The notes beneath the pieces are model-generated. The model was not told where the DNA came from. It saw nothing but the letters and a program-made list of their open reading frames with translations, and ran no database searches. A program made the position numbers and the translations under genes. DNA of 64,000 bases from Cupriavidus basilensis (GTDB taxonomy: Bacteria > Pseudomonadota > Gammaproteobacteria > Burkholderiales > Burkholderiaceae): NCBI RefSeq assembly GCF_008801925.2, contig NZ_CP062803.1, positions 682,001 through 746,000 on the forward strand. The letters are read 5' to 3'. This document shows positions 17,703-26,393 of this stretch, piece after piece (the stretch's first letter is position 1; each line of letters starts with the position of its first letter).

Positions 17703-18637
17703 GCCGGTTGCGGCACCCGCATCGTCAGCCGGCAAACCGCCGCCAGCGCCAGCAAGTTCGGATCCCGCTCGCGCCGCCGCAAGAAACTCAGCCCAATGGT
17801 CTGGCGCAGCCGGTACTGCGAGGACAGTGGAACCAACGTCACCTTGTGCGCAAACACGTCGCGCACGCGGCCGGGCAGCAGCGCGTAGCCAACGCCGCCG
17901 CTGACCAGGTTCATCAGCGAGAAGATATCGCCGACCTTCATCACCACATTGGGCGTGAAGTCGGCGATGCGAAAGGCGTCCATGAAGCCCTGGTAGGTGA
18001 TGAACCCTTCGCTGAGCGTGACGAAGGGTTCGTCCCGGCATTGCCGCAGGTCGATAGAGGCTTGCCGCGCATAAGGCGAATCCGCCGGTGCGGCGAAGTA
18101 GATTTCGTCTTCGAACAGCGCAATGGATTCGATCTCGGGGTCCGGCTCGGGCATGGCCATCAGCGCGGCATCGATGGCGCCTTGCTTGAGCTTGAAGAGC
18201 AGGTCGGCGTTGGAGCCGAGCACCAGTTCCGCCTGTAGTTCGGGCCGCCTGACCTTGATGCCGATCACCACGTCGGGCACCGTGCGGATGGTCAGCGAAT
18301 AGAGCGAGCCGATCTTCATGTGATCGGCCGAATACCCGGCGGCCTGGCGCGTGGCGCGGATGCCGTCGGCCATGGCCTTGATGACATCGGTGGCCACATC
18401 CGCCAGCACATGCGCGGCTTCGGTTGGCAGCAGGTTGCGCCCTTCGTGGCGGAACAACGCGCAGCGCATGCCTTCTTCCAGCGAGTGCAGCGCGCGGTGC
18501 ACGCTGACCGTGCTCACATCCAGCGCCTCGGCGGCCTTGGCGAGGTTGCCGGTCTCCATATAGGCGAGCAGGACTTCGAGCTTGCGCAGGGTGATTTCTT
18601 CGTTGATCCGGTTTCGCATAGGAGGCGCGTCGCGCAT
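17699..18637 (-). CDS. mdcR: LysR-family regulator of malonate use
   Basis: 312 residues. LysR helix-turn-helix in the first 70 residues: LRKLEVLLAYMETGNLAKAA then EALDVSTVSVHRALHSLEEG; a LysR substrate domain follows with VLGSNADLLFKLKQGAIDAA. Two starts are possible, ATG at 18637 or 18619; neither has a strong ribosome site. The position next to mdcLM, as in other mdc clusters, makes MdcR the natural name; direct regulation of the 16157-16504 region is inferred. Confidence 0.85.
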   Translation of the reverse strand: MRDAPPMRNRINEEITLRKLEVLLAYMETGNLAKAAEALDVSTVSVHRALHSLEEGMRCALFRHEGRNLLPTEAAHVLADVATDVIKAMADGIRATRQAAGYSADHMKIGSLYSLTIRTVPDVVIGIKVRRPELQAELVLGSNADLLFKLKQGAIDAALMAMPEPDPEIESIALFEDEIYFAAPADSPYARQASIDLRQCRDEPFVTLSEGFITYQGFMDAFRIADFTPNVVMKVGDIFSLMNLVSGGVGYALLPGRVRDVFAHKVTLVPLSSQYRLRQTIGLSFLRRRERDPNLLALAAVCRLTMRVPQPA

Positions 18638-18772
18638 GCTGGCGATGATAGTGACCGGAGCATGATAACCAGATTCGATGCCGGATGGCCCGGGGCGAGC
18701 CCCGGGGCCTTGCGCGAGCGGCGCCTTTAGCCCGGCGCCATGCGGATCGCGTTCTGAATATAGGTGGCCGGC

Positions 18773-19951
18773 TCAGAGTCGTTCGATGATGGTGGCGTTG
18801 GCCATGCCGCCGGCCTCGCACATCGATTGCAGGCCATAGCGCTCGCCGCTGTCTTCCAGCGCGTGCAGCATGGTGGTCATCAGCCGCGCGCCCGACGCGC
18901 CCAGCGGGTGGCCGAGCGCGATCGCGCCGCCGCGCGGGTTCAGGCGCGCCGGGTCGGCGCCCAGCGCGCGCTGCCACGCGAGCGGCACGCAGGCAAAGGC
19001 TTCGTTGATCTCGTAGTGTGCAATCGCATCGAGCGCAAGGCCGCCTTTGTCCAGCGCGCGCTGGCTCGACGGGATCGGCGCGGTCAGCATGGTCAGGGGG
19101 CTGTCGCCGCAGGCATCGAAGGCGACGAAGCGCGCGCGGGCGTTCAGGCCCAGGCGGGACGCGGCGCGCTCGCTCATCAGCAAGATGGCGGCGGCGCCGT
19201 CGCTGATCTGCGAGGCATTGCCGGCGGTCACATGCCAGCCGATCTGCGGGAAGCGCTGGCCGAGCGTCTCGTCGCGAAAGGACGGCGCCAGCGTGGCCAG
19301 GCGCTCGGCGGTGGTGGCGGGCCGGATGGTTTCATCGTGCGCGACGAGGCCCGCGGCGGTATGGATTGGCAGGATCTCGCGGCGGAAAGCGCCGGCCTCG
19401 CGCGCCTGGTGCGCGCGCTGGTGCGATTGCGCGGCGTACTGATCGAGATCATCGCGAGACAGTTCCCACTGCGCCGCGACCAGCTCCGCCGCGACCCCTT
19501 GCGATACCAGCCCGGGCGCATAGCGCGCCTCGAACGACGGGCCGTACGGATTCTGCCCGATGCGTGCCGAGCCCATCGGCACACGGCTCATGGACTCGAT
19601 GCCGCAGGCAATCACGATGTCGTAGGCGCCCGCCATGATGCCTTGCGCGGCAAAGTGCACGGCCTGTTGGCTGGAGCCGCATTTGCGGTCGATGGTGGTG
19701 GAGGGCACATGCTCGGGGAATCCCGCCGCCAGCCACGCCACGCGGCCGGGCGTGGCGGATTGCTCGCCCACCTGGCTCACGCATCCGGTGATGACGTCTT
19801 CCACTAGCCCCGGGTCCAGCTTGTTGCGCGCGACCAGCGCCGCCAGCACCTGCGCCAGCAGCTCCGTGGGATGGAGTTCGGTGAAGGCCGAGCCGGGCTT
19901 GGCGCGGCCCATGGGCGAACGGATGGCGTCGACGATGACGGCTTGCTGCAT
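18773..19951 (-). CDS. Acetyl-CoA acetyltransferase / thiolase
   Basis: 392-residue thiolase. It has the acyl-accepting cysteine at residue 91 ([20 protein letters not shown]), the NEAFACV motif, a histidine at 348 in [16 protein letters not shown], and the second cysteine at 378 in [15 protein letters not shown]. The family's GGG of the C-terminal loop reads AGGMAN. It catalyses acetyl-CoA plus acyl-CoA condensation or the reverse cleavage. Located 45 bp after the enoyl-CoA hydratase gene on the same strand, so the two form a beta-oxidation-like operon. It belongs to the degradative FadA-like type rather than PhaA, but that is a judgement by eye. Confidence 0.92.
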   Translation of the reverse strand: MQQAVIVDAIRSPMGRAKPGSAFTELHPTELLAQVLAALVARNKLDPGLVEDVITGCVSQVGEQSATPGRVAWLAAGFPEHVPSTTIDRKCGSSQQAVHFAAQGIMAGAYDIVIACGIESMSRVPMGSARIGQNPYGPSFEARYAPGLVSQGVAAELVAAQWELSRDDLDQYAAQSHQRAHQAREAGAFRREILPIHTAAGLVAHDETIRPATTAERLATLAPSFRDETLGQRFPQIGWHVTAGNASQISDGAAAILLMSERAASRLGLNARARFVAFDACGDSPLTMLTAPIPSSQRALDKGGLALDAIAHYEINEAFACVPLAWQRALGADPARLNPRGGAIALGHPLGASGARLMTTMLHALEDSGERYGLQSMCEAGGMANATIIERL

Positions 19952-19996
19952 GGCGGGTCTCCGATCTTTCTTGATGGCAATGGGAACGACGATGGA

Positions 19997-20794
19997 TCAG
20001 CTGCCGGTGAACTCGGGTTTGCGCTTGTCCAGGAAGGCCGACACCGCTTCGCGGTGATCCGAGGTCTGGTGCGACAGCGCCTGGAAGCCGGCCGACAATT
20101 CCAGCAGCGTATCCAGCCGGGTATGCAAGGCCTCGCGCAGCAGGCGCTTGGCCAGCCGCACCGCATGCGGCGGATTGGCGGCAATGCGTTCGGCCAGTGC
20201 ATTGGCCGTGGGCAACAGCTGATCCGGCGGCACCACGCGCGACACCAGGTTCCACTCCAGCGCCTGGCGCGCATCGATGACCTGCCCGGTGAAGGTCAGT
20301 TCGGCGGCGCGCGCAAGGCCGATCACGCGCGGCAGCAGCCAGGCGCCGCCATCGCCCGGAATGATCCCCAGCTTGACGAAGCTCTCGGCAAACTGCGCCT
20401 GCTCGGACGCAATGCGCATGTCGCACATGCAGGCCAGGTCCAGGCCCGCGCCCATGGCCGCGCCATTGACGGCGGCGATTACCGGCACCTCCAGGTTGAA
20501 CAGCGCCAGCGGCAGGCGCTGGATGCCCAGGCGATAGTCCTGGCGAATCTCCATGCCGGGCACCTGGCCCGAAGCCTGGCGTTCCATGTCGCGGATATTG
20601 CCACCTGAGGAAAACGCGGTGCCGGCGCCGGTGATGATCACCGCGCGCACGCTGGTGTCGCGGTGGATGCGGTCGATGGCCGCCAGGAAGTCGGTCACAG
20701 CGGTGTTGCCGGTGAGGGGGTTGCGCCGCTGCGGCTCGTTCATGGTCAGGGTCACGATGTGGCCCTGCTGCTCATAGCGCAGGAAGCTTGTCAT
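19997..20794 (-). CDS. Enoyl-CoA hydratase/isomerase
   Basis: 265 residues from ATG at 20794. Crotonase-fold motifs are visible: ITGAGTAFSSGGNIRDMERQ for the CoA and oxyanion loop, VPVIAAVNGAAMGAGLDLAC, and EQAQFAESFVKLGIIPGDGG with the catalytic glutamates. It hydrates trans-2-enoyl-CoA. Upstream of and co-directional with the thiolase. The longer reading frame upstream to 20932 is not supported by family length. Confidence 0.92.
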   Translation of the reverse strand: MTSFLRYEQQGHIVTLTMNEPQRRNPLTGNTAVTDFLAAIDRIHRDTSVRAVIITGAGTAFSSGGNIRDMERQASGQVPGMEIRQDYRLGIQRLPLALFNLEVPVIAAVNGAAMGAGLDLACMCDMRIASEQAQFAESFVKLGIIPGDGGAWLLPRVIGLARAAELTFTGQVIDARQALEWNLVSRVVPPDQLLPTANALAERIAANPPHAVRLAKRLLREALHTRLDTLLELSAGFQALSHQTSDHREAVSAFLDKRKPEFTGS

Positions 20795-20811
20795 GCGGGT
20801 CTCCGGTCTTT

Positions 20812-20838
20812 GTTGTCGTAGTTGTCGTAGTTGTCGTC
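20812..20838. repeat. 9-bp tandem repeat, three copies
   Basis: Three head-to-tail copies of GTTGTCGTA (last one ends C) between the enoyl-CoA hydratase start and the MarR region. It starts 17 bp upstream of the hydratase ATG on the minus strand, so copy-number change could alter that gene's leader. Confidence 0.8.
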
Positions 20839-21080
20839 GCCTTGGCTCGGGACGGCCGGCGCAGCGCGGCGCCGCCGACAATCGCTTGCCCAAAAGGCTA
20901 AGGGACCGTGCCCTCAGGTGTCCAATATTCATTTCGCCGATGCCGATATCCAGCGTATATCGGTCCCGATGATCGGCGCCGATGCCTGGACGCGCAAGGC
21001 AGGTTCAAAGGTGATGCACATTTTCATATGCCTTTTAATGCGCTTGACATCGTCTTGTTTCAACGGGGATTGCTTTGTAA

Positions 21081-21089
21081 TGTGATAAT
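21081..21089 (+). promoter_or_regulatory. Extended -10 promoter element for MarR/efflux operon
   Basis: TGTGATAAT is a near-consensus extended -10 (TGnTATAAT) only 16 bp before the chosen MarR ATG at 21105. No good -35 lies at 17 bp, which is tolerated by extended -10 promoters. If correct, the transcript is nearly leaderless. Low to moderate confidence. Confidence 0.35.
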
Positions 21090-21104
21090 TTGCATCCTAA
21101 CTAT

Positions 21105-21587
21105 ATGACTGCTATCATTCCGTCCATGCCTGCCATCGACGCCCTCCGTTTTGCCTTTACCGGCCAGCTCATGTTGGCCGGGCGCCAGTGGCGCCACATT
21201 TCGCAGGGCGCCGTGACCGCCTACGGGGTTTCCGCCGCCGCGGCGGGGCCCTTGCTGTTTATCCGCCGCCTTGGCGGCGGTGTGCGCCAGGTCACCCTGG
21301 CCGACTATGTCGGGCTGGAAGGTGCATCGCTGGTCCGTCTGGTTGACCAGCTTTCCGCCGCCGGCCTTGTGCGCCGGGAAGTGGATGCGAACGATCGCCG
21401 GGCCAATGCGCTCTGGCTCACCGACGCCGGCGAAGCGCTCGCCGAAAAAATCGAGGTCGAGCTCAAGCAACTCCGCGCCAGCGTCTTCGCTGGCGTCAGC
21501 GAGCAGGACTTCGAGGGCGCCATGCGCGTGCTCAACGCGCTCGCCCAAGCCGCCGAGTCCGCGCCCACCACCGCTTTCGGGTCGTAA
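21105..21587 (+). CDS. MarR-family transcriptional regulator
   Basis: 160 residues from ATG at 21105 (TTG at 21090 or ATG at 21126 are alternatives). Winged-helix MarR core: VTLADYVGLEGASLVRLVDQ then LSAAGLVRREVDANDRRANA, with the D-R-R wing typical of the family. It sits four bases before the FUSC pump gene, so it probably represses this efflux operon and is relieved by an aromatic or phenolic ligand. Regulation is inferred from position. Confidence 0.9.
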   Translation: MTAIIPSMPAIDALRFAFTGQLMLAGRQWRHISQGAVTAYGVSAAAAGPLLFIRRLGGGVRQVTLADYVGLEGASLVRLVDQLSAAGLVRREVDANDRRANALWLTDAGEALAEKIEVELKQLRASVFAGVSEQDFEGAMRVLNALAQAAESAPTTAFGS

Positions 21588-21591
21588 GAAC

Positions 21592-23679
21592 ATGGTCAGC
21601 TGGCCCACCGGACGAGACTGGATCTTCTCCCTCAAAGCTTTTGCAGCAGCCATGCTGGCGCTGTTCATCGCGCTGTACCTGGGTCTGCCGCGCCCGTACT
21701 GGGCCATGGCCTCCGTGTATATCGTGGCGCATCCGCTCACCGGCGCCACGCGCTCCAAGGCGCTGTATCGCGTGCTTGGCACGCTGCTTGGCGCGGCCGC
21801 ATCCGTCGCCATCGTGCCGCCGCTGGTCAATGCGCCAGTGTTGCTGATGGCCGCGGTGGCGCTATGGACCGGCATCCTGCTCTATGTCGCGCTGCTGCAC
21901 CGCACGCCGCGCAGCTATGTGTTCATGCTGGCGGCCTATACGCTGCCGATGGTGGCCTTGCCCTCGGTGAGCGATCCCTCGGGCGTGTTCGACATCGCCG
22001 TGGCGCGGGCCGAGGAAATCTGCCTGGGCATCGTGTGCGCGAGCCTTGTCGGCTCGACCATCTTCCCCGCCAAGGTGGCCACGGTGCTCGGCCAGAAATC
22101 CGCCCAGTGGCTGGCGGATGCCGCGCTGTGGGCCACAGATATGCTCTCGGCGCAGCCCACCGCGAAGGTGTCGCGCCACCACAGCCGCCATCGCCTGGCC
22201 GCCGACATCCTCGCGCTCGACCAGTTGATCAGCCATCTCTCCTATGACGCCGAAAGCGCCGCGCGCGTCAGGCACGCGCAGGAGTTGCGTGGCCGCATGA
22301 CCATGCTGCTGCCCGTGCTGTCGTCGCTGGCTTCCGTGGTGGACGCCTTGCACCAGCACGCCGCGGGCATTCCGCAACGCCTGTCGCACAACATGGCGCT
22401 GGTGTCCGCATGGATCAGCGCGGGCGCGCAGGCGCCGCTGCCGGTGCTGCAACTAGCTCCGGACGCGCCGATCGACGACGCGGGCCTGGAGCCAGGCAGT
22501 ACCGGGCCAGACTGGCACGCGGCCCTGGCCGCCACGGCCGAGGGCCGTCTGCGCGAGCTGATGGAGTTGTGGCAGGACTGCGTGTCGCTGCAGCGCTGCA
22601 TCGGCGAGGCCGCACCGCAGGGCGACTGGGCGCCGGTGTTCCAGCGCTGGGGCGTGGGCGCGGCACGCCACTACGATCATGGCATGCTGTTGTTCTCCAC
22701 CGCCACGACCGCGCTGGCGATCTTCAGCATGGGCATGGTGTGGATCTGGACGGGCTGGGCGGATGGCGCCGGCGCGGTCGCGTTGGGCGCGGTGTCGTGC
22801 TGCTTCTTTGCCGCGATGGACGAGCCGGCGCCCATGATCCGCTCGTTCTTCCGCTGGAACGTGGTCTGCCTGGTGCTCGCCACCATCTACCTGTTCGTAG
22901 TCCTGCCGAACGCGCACGATTTCGAGATGCTGGTGCTGATGTTCGCGGTGCCCTACCTGATCATCGGCTTGATGATGGCGCAGCCCCGGCTCGCGTTGAT
23001 CGCCATGCCGCTGGCCGTGATCACGGCCAACGATATCGGCATCCAGGGCGCCTACAACGCCGACTTCAACGCTTTCTTCAACGGCAACGTGGCCGGCATC
23101 GCGGGCATTTTGTTCGCGCTGGTGTGGACCCTGGTGGCCCGTCCCTTCGGCACCAAGGCCGCGGTACGCAGGCTGGTGCGCGCCAGCTGGGGCGATATCG
23201 CCCGCAACGCCACCGGGCGCGAGCCGGGCGAGCACGCGCACCTGCGTGCCCGCATGCTGGACCGCCTGGCGCAACTGGTACCGCGGCTGGCGGCCAGCGA
23301 GGATGAAACCACCGGCGACGGCTTTACCGAAGTGCGCGTGGAGCTCAGCACGCTGGCGCTGCAGCGCGAACTGCCCGCGCTGGCGCCGGAGCACCAGCAC
23401 TCGGTACGGCGCGTGCTGCAGGGCGTTGCCAGCTACTACCAGGCACGCCTTGACGCCCGTGCCGACACGCCGCCGCAAGTGCTGCGCGAGCGGCTGGCCA
23501 AGGCGATCCGCAAGGTTGCCTCGCGCGCCGACCAGGCTTCACGCGAGGCCTTTGCCGCGCTGGTGGAAATGCACGTCGCGCTGTTTTCGGCGGCACCCGT
23601 GGCAATGAGCGCGGCGGGTGCCTTGCCCGCGGGCCAGGCGGCAGACCCAATGAGCAAGCAAGCGAGCAACAAGCAATGA
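21592..23679 (+). CDS. FUSC/AaeB-family inner-membrane efflux pump
   Basis: 695 residues with two blocks of membrane segments (about residues 10-170 and 365-520) separated by a large cytosolic region, the layout of fusaric acid resistance and AaeB aromatic-carboxylate pumps. Segments include YLGLPRPYWAMASVYIVAHP and TRSKALYRVLGTLLGAAASV, which is the FUSC hallmark near the N-terminus. Translational coupling to the DUF1656 gene by an ATGA overlap. It is expected to drive export of aromatic or weak organic acids with the adaptor and outer-membrane factor encoded downstream. Confidence 0.9.
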   Translation: MVSWPTGRDWIFSLKAFAAAMLALFIALYLGLPRPYWAMASVYIVAHPLTGATRSKALYRVLGTLLGAAASVAIVPPLVNAPVLLMAAVALWTGILLYVALLHRTPRSYVFMLAAYTLPMVALPSVSDPSGVFDIAVARAEEICLGIVCASLVGSTIFPAKVATVLGQKSAQWLADAALWATDMLSAQPTAKVSRHHSRHRLAADILALDQLISHLSYDAESAARVRHAQELRGRMTMLLPVLSSLASVVDALHQHAAGIPQRLSHNMALVSAWISAGAQAPLPVLQLAPDAPIDDAGLEPGSTGPDWHAALAATAEGRLRELMELWQDCVSLQRCIGEAAPQGDWAPVFQRWGVGAARHYDHGMLLFSTATTALAIFSMGMVWIWTGWADGAGAVALGAVSCCFFAAMDEPAPMIRSFFRWNVVCLVLATIYLFVVLPNAHDFEMLVLMFAVPYLIIGLMMAQPRLALIAMPLAVITANDIGIQGAYNADFNAFFNGNVAGIAGILFALVWTLVARPFGTKAAVRRLVRASWGDIARNATGREPGEHAHLRARMLDRLAQLVPRLAASEDETTGDGFTEVRVELSTLALQRELPALAPEHQHSVRRVLQGVASYYQARLDARADTPPQVLRERLAKAIRKVASRADQASREAFAALVEMHVALFSAAPVAMSAAGALPAGQAADPMSKQASNKQ

Positions 23680-23885
23680 GCGGTGAAGTCGACGTCTATG
23701 GTGTGTTTGTCCCGAGCCTGCTGGCGTGGATGCTGGTGGCGTTCCTGATCACCGCTTGCGCGCGTGCCGTGCTGGCGCGTGTGGGTTTTTATCGGCTGGT
23801 CTGGCACCGGTCCCTGTTCAATCTGGCGTTATATGTGATCGTCCTGGGTGGCATCGTCTACCTGGCCTATCGGCTGCAGTCATGA
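23676..23885 (+). CDS. DUF1656 small membrane protein (AaeX-like)
   Basis: 69 residues with two predicted membrane helices: VFVPSLLAWMLVAFLITACA and LALYVIVLGGIVYLAYRL. DUF1656/AaeX proteins accompany AaeAB-type pumps; their precise role is unknown. Four-base overlaps with both neighbours tie it to the operon. Confidence 0.88.
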   Translation: MSGEVDVYGVFVPSLLAWMLVAFLITACARAVLARVGFYRLVWHRSLFNLALYVIVLGGIVYLAYRLQS

Positions 23886-24850
23886 AACTGAATCTTCGTA
23901 CGCTTGGACCCATCGTCCTTACCCTTGTCGTCTCCGCGGTCGCGGTCGTCGTCGTCAAGCACCTGTGGGACTACTACACGGTGGCGCCATGGACCCGAGA
24001 CGGCCATATCCGCGCAGACGTGGTGCAGATCGCGCCGGACGTGTCCGGGCTGGTGACCAAGGTCCTCGTCAAGGACAACCAGCGCGTGCAGCGCGGACAG
24101 CCGTTGTTCGAGATCGACCGCGACCGCTTCGCGCTGGCCTTGCAGCAGGCGCAGGCTACGGCGGCGGCGCAAAGCGCCATGCTCGCGCAGGCGCGCCGTG
24201 AAGCACGCCGCAGCCAGACCCTGTCCGAGGTCGTCTCCAAGGAAGTGGTGGAAGAAGGCCTGGCCAAGGTCCAGCAAGGCGAAGCGGCGCTGGCGCAGGC
24301 GCAGGCCGCCGTCAACCTCGCCAAGCTCAACCTGGAACGCACCAGCGTGCTCAGCCCCGTCGATGGCTACCTGAACGACCGGCTGCCGCGCCTGGGCGAC
24401 TACGTCAACACTGGCCGCCCGGTGCTGTCGATGGTGGATGCGAATTCCTTCCACGTGGAAGGCTACTTCGAAGAAACCAAGCTGCACGGCATCCATATCG
24501 GCAATCCGGTGGACATCCGCATCATGGGCGAATCCCGCGTGCTGCATGGCCACGTGCAGAGCATTGCCGCCGGCATCGAGGACCGGGACCGTACCAACGG
24601 CTCCAACCTGTTGCCGAATGTGAACCCGACGTTCAACTGGGTCCGCCTCGCGCAACGCATCCCGGTGCGCATCGCGCTGGACGAGCCGCCCGCCGACTTG
24701 CGCATGGTCGCAGGCCGTACCGCCACCGTGTCGGTGCGTGAGCCCTCGGCCCGGGACAAGGCGCAGGCCGGGCCCGAAGGCCAGAAGGATCAGAAGGACA
24801 AGCTCGCGCTAGCCGCCAAGGGAGCCGCCAGCCAGGGAGGCGCGCAGTGA
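23882..24850 (+). CDS. Periplasmic adaptor (HlyD/EmrA/AaeA-type membrane fusion protein)
   Basis: 322 residues. One N-terminal membrane anchor (residues 8-28), a biotinyl-lipoyl-like half domain around IRADVVQIAPDVSGLVTKVL, a coiled-coil hairpin (about 85-145), then the second half VLSPVDGYLNDRLPRLGDYV and a beta-barrel. The C-terminal tail is charged and low-complexity. It links the FUSC pump to the outer-membrane factor encoded next. Confidence 0.9.
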   Translation: MKLNLRTLGPIVLTLVVSAVAVVVVKHLWDYYTVAPWTRDGHIRADVVQIAPDVSGLVTKVLVKDNQRVQRGQPLFEIDRDRFALALQQAQATAAAQSAMLAQARREARRSQTLSEVVSKEVVEEGLAKVQQGEAALAQAQAAVNLAKLNLERTSVLSPVDGYLNDRLPRLGDYVNTGRPVLSMVDANSFHVEGYFEETKLHGIHIGNPVDIRIMGESRVLHGHVQSIAAGIEDRDRTNGSNLLPNVNPTFNWVRLAQRIPVRIALDEPPADLRMVAGRTATVSVREPSARDKAQAGPEGQKDQKDKLALAAKGAASQGGAQ

Positions 24851-26310
24851 ACACGTTGCGCAAAGCCCTGCTGCCGGCACTGGTGCCGCTGCTGTTTGCC
24901 GCCTGCACCACGGTCGGGCCCGACTACCATGTGCCGGGCAACGCCGCCGTGAAGGCGCAAGCGGCCAACGGCCCGCTGCTCGGCACGAACAACCCCGCCG
25001 TATCGATTGCCGAGGTGCCCGATGGCTGGTGGCGCCTGTATGACGATCCGAAGCTCGACCAGCTGGTGCAGCAGGCGCTTGTTGCCAATACCGATTTGCG
25101 CGTGGCCGCGGCCAACCTGAAGCGCGCCATCGCGGTCTACCATGAGGTGGAGGCAGAGAACCTGCCGGAAGCCAGGCTCTCCGCCAGCGCGGAACGCGGG
25201 CAGATCGCCGGCGAGCCGCTGCTCAAGGAAGAGAAGATCCCGGTGATGAACTTTGGCGATGTCGGCTTCAAGGTTTCCTACCTGATCGACTTCTTCGGCA
25301 AGCTGGCGCGCGCGGATGAAGCGGCGCTGGCCGGCGCGCAAGCCAGCCAGGCGGCGCTCGACCAGGCCCGTGTCGGCGTGGTGGCCGAGACCGTGCGCGC
25401 CTACGTGCAGGGCTGCGCCGCCACGCATGAACTGGCCGTGGCCGAACATCAGCTGGAGTTGCAGCGCCGCGGCGTCGAGCTGGCCCGCAAGCTGGTCGAT
25501 GCCGGGCGCGGGCAGCCGGTGGACCTGCTGCGCTCACAGGCGCAGGCCGACGTGCTGCGCGCGGCGTTGCCGCGCTTCAAGGCCGAGCAAGAGGGCGCGG
25601 CGTACCGGCTGGCGGTGATGCTGGGCAAGCCGCCCAGCGCCACCTCGCAGGCGGAGTACGCCTGCCACGAAGAACCCAGGCTGCGCCAGGCGCTGCCCGT
25701 GGGCGACGGCGCCGCGCTGCTCAAGCGCCGGCCCGATGTGCGCCAGGCCGAGCGCGAACTCGCCTCGGCCACGGCCAAGATCGGCGTTGCCACGGCGGAT
25801 CTGTACCCGTCCATCCGCATCGGCGCCTCCGCCGGCTTCACCGGCATTCTCGACCACCTTGGCCAGGCACCGACCGCGCACTGGGGCTATGGCCCGCTGA
25901 TCACCTGGAACATCCCGACCAGCGGCACCCGCGCCCGCATCCACGGCACCGAAGCCGGCGCCGAAGCGGCGCTTGCCCACTTCGACGGCGTGGTGCTCAA
26001 GGCGCTGCGCGAAACGCAGTCGGCGCTGAGCAGCTACACGCGCGAGCTGGAGCGCACCCAGGCGCTGCGCGATGCCCGCGACAAGGCCAACGAAGTCGCG
26101 CGGCAGAACCGCCAGCTCTACCAGGCCGGCCGCTCGCCGTACCTGTTCAGCCTGGATGCCGACCGCACGCTCGCCAGCACCGAAGCGTCACTGGCGGCGT
26201 CGGAAAGCCAGGTCGCGCTGGACCAGATCAATCTCTTCCTTGCGCTGGGCGGCGGATGGCAAAATGCGCCCAAGGTCGAGTCGCGCACGATGAGCGAGCA
26301 GGCGCACTGA
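24847..26310 (+). CDS. Outer-membrane efflux lipoprotein, NodT/OprM family
   Basis: 487 residues with a GTG start overlapping the adaptor stop. Lipoprotein signal with lipobox LFAAC, cysteine at residue 20, followed by TTVGPDYHVP as in NodT-type factors. Two TolC-like repeats are visible, ending with NLFLALGGGW typical of the family. It forms the outer-membrane channel of the tripartite pump. Last gene of the operon. Confidence 0.92.
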   Translation: MNTLRKALLPALVPLLFAACTTVGPDYHVPGNAAVKAQAANGPLLGTNNPAVSIAEVPDGWWRLYDDPKLDQLVQQALVANTDLRVAAANLKRAIAVYHEVEAENLPEARLSASAERGQIAGEPLLKEEKIPVMNFGDVGFKVSYLIDFFGKLARADEAALAGAQASQAALDQARVGVVAETVRAYVQGCAATHELAVAEHQLELQRRGVELARKLVDAGRGQPVDLLRSQAQADVLRAALPRFKAEQEGAAYRLAVMLGKPPSATSQAEYACHEEPRLRQALPVGDGAALLKRRPDVRQAERELASATAKIGVATADLYPSIRIGASAGFTGILDHLGQAPTAHWGYGPLITWNIPTSGTRARIHGTEAGAEAALAHFDGVVLKALRETQSALSSYTRELERTQALRDARDKANEVARQNRQLYQAGRSPYLFSLDADRTLASTEASLAASESQVALDQINLFLALGGGWQNAPKVESRTMSEQAH

Positions 26311-26393
26311 ACGTGCATCGAACGCGCGCTGGGCTGTCATCATGGTTAAAGCCATGCAAGCTGGCTCGCATGGCGCAAAGGAACACAAGCAGC

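Larger units (their letters stand above)
20795..21104. other. Intergenic region, about 310 bp, with short tandem repeat and AT-rich promoter zone
   Basis: No gene is seen. The left part carries the 9-bp tandem repeat described separately. The right third (about 21000-21104) is markedly AT-rich for this genome and holds a TTGACA at 21044-21049 and an extended -10-like TGTGATAAT at 21081-21089 in front of the MarR gene. Confidence 0.5.
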
